Assembly (NCBI GenBank): GCA_012270635.1
Contig: JAAXHX010000474.1
Span: 1-5,928, forward strand
DNA length: 5,928 bases
From: Dehalococcoidia bacterium
GTDB taxonomy: Bacteria > Chloroflexota > Dehalococcoidia > Plut-88900
Reading direction: 5' to 3'
Shown: positions 5,428-5,928 of the stretch, piece after piece
How positions within the stretch are numbered: position 1 is the first letter of the stretch
Layout: each line of letters opens with the position of its first letter
Translations under genes and position numbers: made by a program
The notes under the pieces: model-generated
Told to the model about the DNA's origin: nothing
The model's input: the letters and a program-made list of their open reading frames with translations, nothing else
Database searches by the model: none

Positions 5428-5928
5428 CTAGCGTACGACGCCCTCCAGGGGGCTGCTGGCCGAGGCGTAGCTCTTCTTTGGAATCCGTCCGGCCAGGAAT
5501 GCGCTCCGGCCCGCCTGCACGGCCTGGGCCATGGCCTCCGCCATCATGGCGGGGTTGCCGGCCTGGGCCACTGCCGTGTTCACCAGGCAAGCGTCTGCCC
5601 CGACCTCCATGGCGAGAGCCGCGTCGGAAGGGGCGCCGATGCCCGCGTCCACCACCACGGGGACCGTCGCCTGCTCTATGATGATCTTTATCTGGTCGAA
5701 GCTCACCATCCCCTGCCCCGACCCTATCGGCGAAGCCAGGGGCATCACTGTGGTGGTGCCAACCTCCTGCAGCCGTTTAGCCAGGACGGGGTCGGCGTTG
5801 ATGTAGGGGAGCACCACGAAACCCTCGTCGACCAGGACCCGGGCGGCTTCCAGGGTGCCCACGGGGTCGGGGAGGAGGTACTTGGAGTCAGGGATCACCT
5901 CCAGCTTTACCAGGTCGGACAGGCCCAT
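5428..5928 (-). CDS. thiG: Thiazole synthase ThiG, C-terminal two-thirds (5' end outside window)
   Basis: ThiG condenses 1-deoxy-D-xylulose 5-phosphate, iminoglycine and ThiS-thiocarboxylate into the thiamine thiazole phosphate. The 166 visible residues contain [20 protein letters not shown] (7-26), [51 protein letters not shown] (in part) and [13 protein letters not shown]. All are diagnostic of ThiG. Lys8 of the fragment (KLE) corresponds to the Schiff-base Lys96 of B. subtilis ThiG, Glu10 to Glu98 and Asp94 (DAGIG) to Asp182. All three fit a constant offset of 88 residues. The apparent Met at the window edge is therefore internal, and about 88 N-terminal residues lie to the right. The stop is TAG 5428-5430. 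It is the most upstream gene of the visible operon, so the operon promoter and any TPP riboswitch are outside the window. The family call is essentially certain. Confidence 0.96.
   Translation of the reverse strand: MGLSDLVKLEVIPDSKYLLPDPVGTLEAARVLVDEGFVVLPYINADPVLAKRLQEVGTTTVMPLASPIGSGQGMVSFDQIKIIIEQATVPVVVDAGIGAPSDAALAMEVGADACLVNTAVAQAGNPAMMAEAMAQAVQAGRSAFLAGRIPKKSYASASSPLEGVVR

Noticed and set aside
5926..5928. ATG at the window edge as the thiG start
   Set aside because: The residues after it match ThiG from about position 89 onward, directly ahead of the catalytic KLE motif, so this Met is internal and the gene continues to the right.

Overview
This is a GC-rich bacterial window with two gene groups facing each other. 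On the + strand, positions 1-609 hold the tail of one small VOC/glyoxalase-like gene and a complete second one. On the - strand, positions 811-5928 hold one tightly packed run. In transcription order it reads: 3'-part of thiG (thiazole synthase, running off the right edge), a ThiO-like FAD amine oxidase, thiS (sulfur carrier), a second ThiO-like oxidase, a luciferase-like (LLM) flavin/F420 oxidoreductase, and a low-specificity threonine aldolase. A 201-bp convergent spacer (610-810) lies between the groups. It carries a dispersed-type palindromic repeat and a candidate terminator hairpin for the long operon.

The - strand run reads as the oxygen-dependent (ThiO-type) branch of thiamine thiazole biosynthesis. 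ThiO oxidises glycine to iminoglycine, ThiS thiocarboxylate supplies sulfur, and ThiG condenses both with 1-deoxy-D-xylulose 5-phosphate. The threonine aldolase at the end of the run could supply the glycine (threonine to glycine plus acetaldehyde), which would link the whole cluster into one route; this is inference from context. The LLM enzyme has no assigned place in this pathway. No thiF, thiC, thiD or thiE and no TPP riboswitch is visible. The operon's 5' end lies beyond position 5928.

The main oddities are two collinear ThiO paralogs bracketing thiS, a ThiS whose Gly-Gly is not C-terminal but is followed by a six-residue tail, and a threonine aldolase within a thiazole operon.

Organism: the high GC, the LLM oxidoreductase, the Glyoxalase_6-like proteins and a repeat containing CTGAGCCTGTCGAAG resemble what I know of uncultured aerobic Chloroflexota (SAR202/Dehalococcoidia-like). 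This is a weak inference, since the repeat core also occurs in other phyla. An aerobe is favoured because ThiO uses O2.
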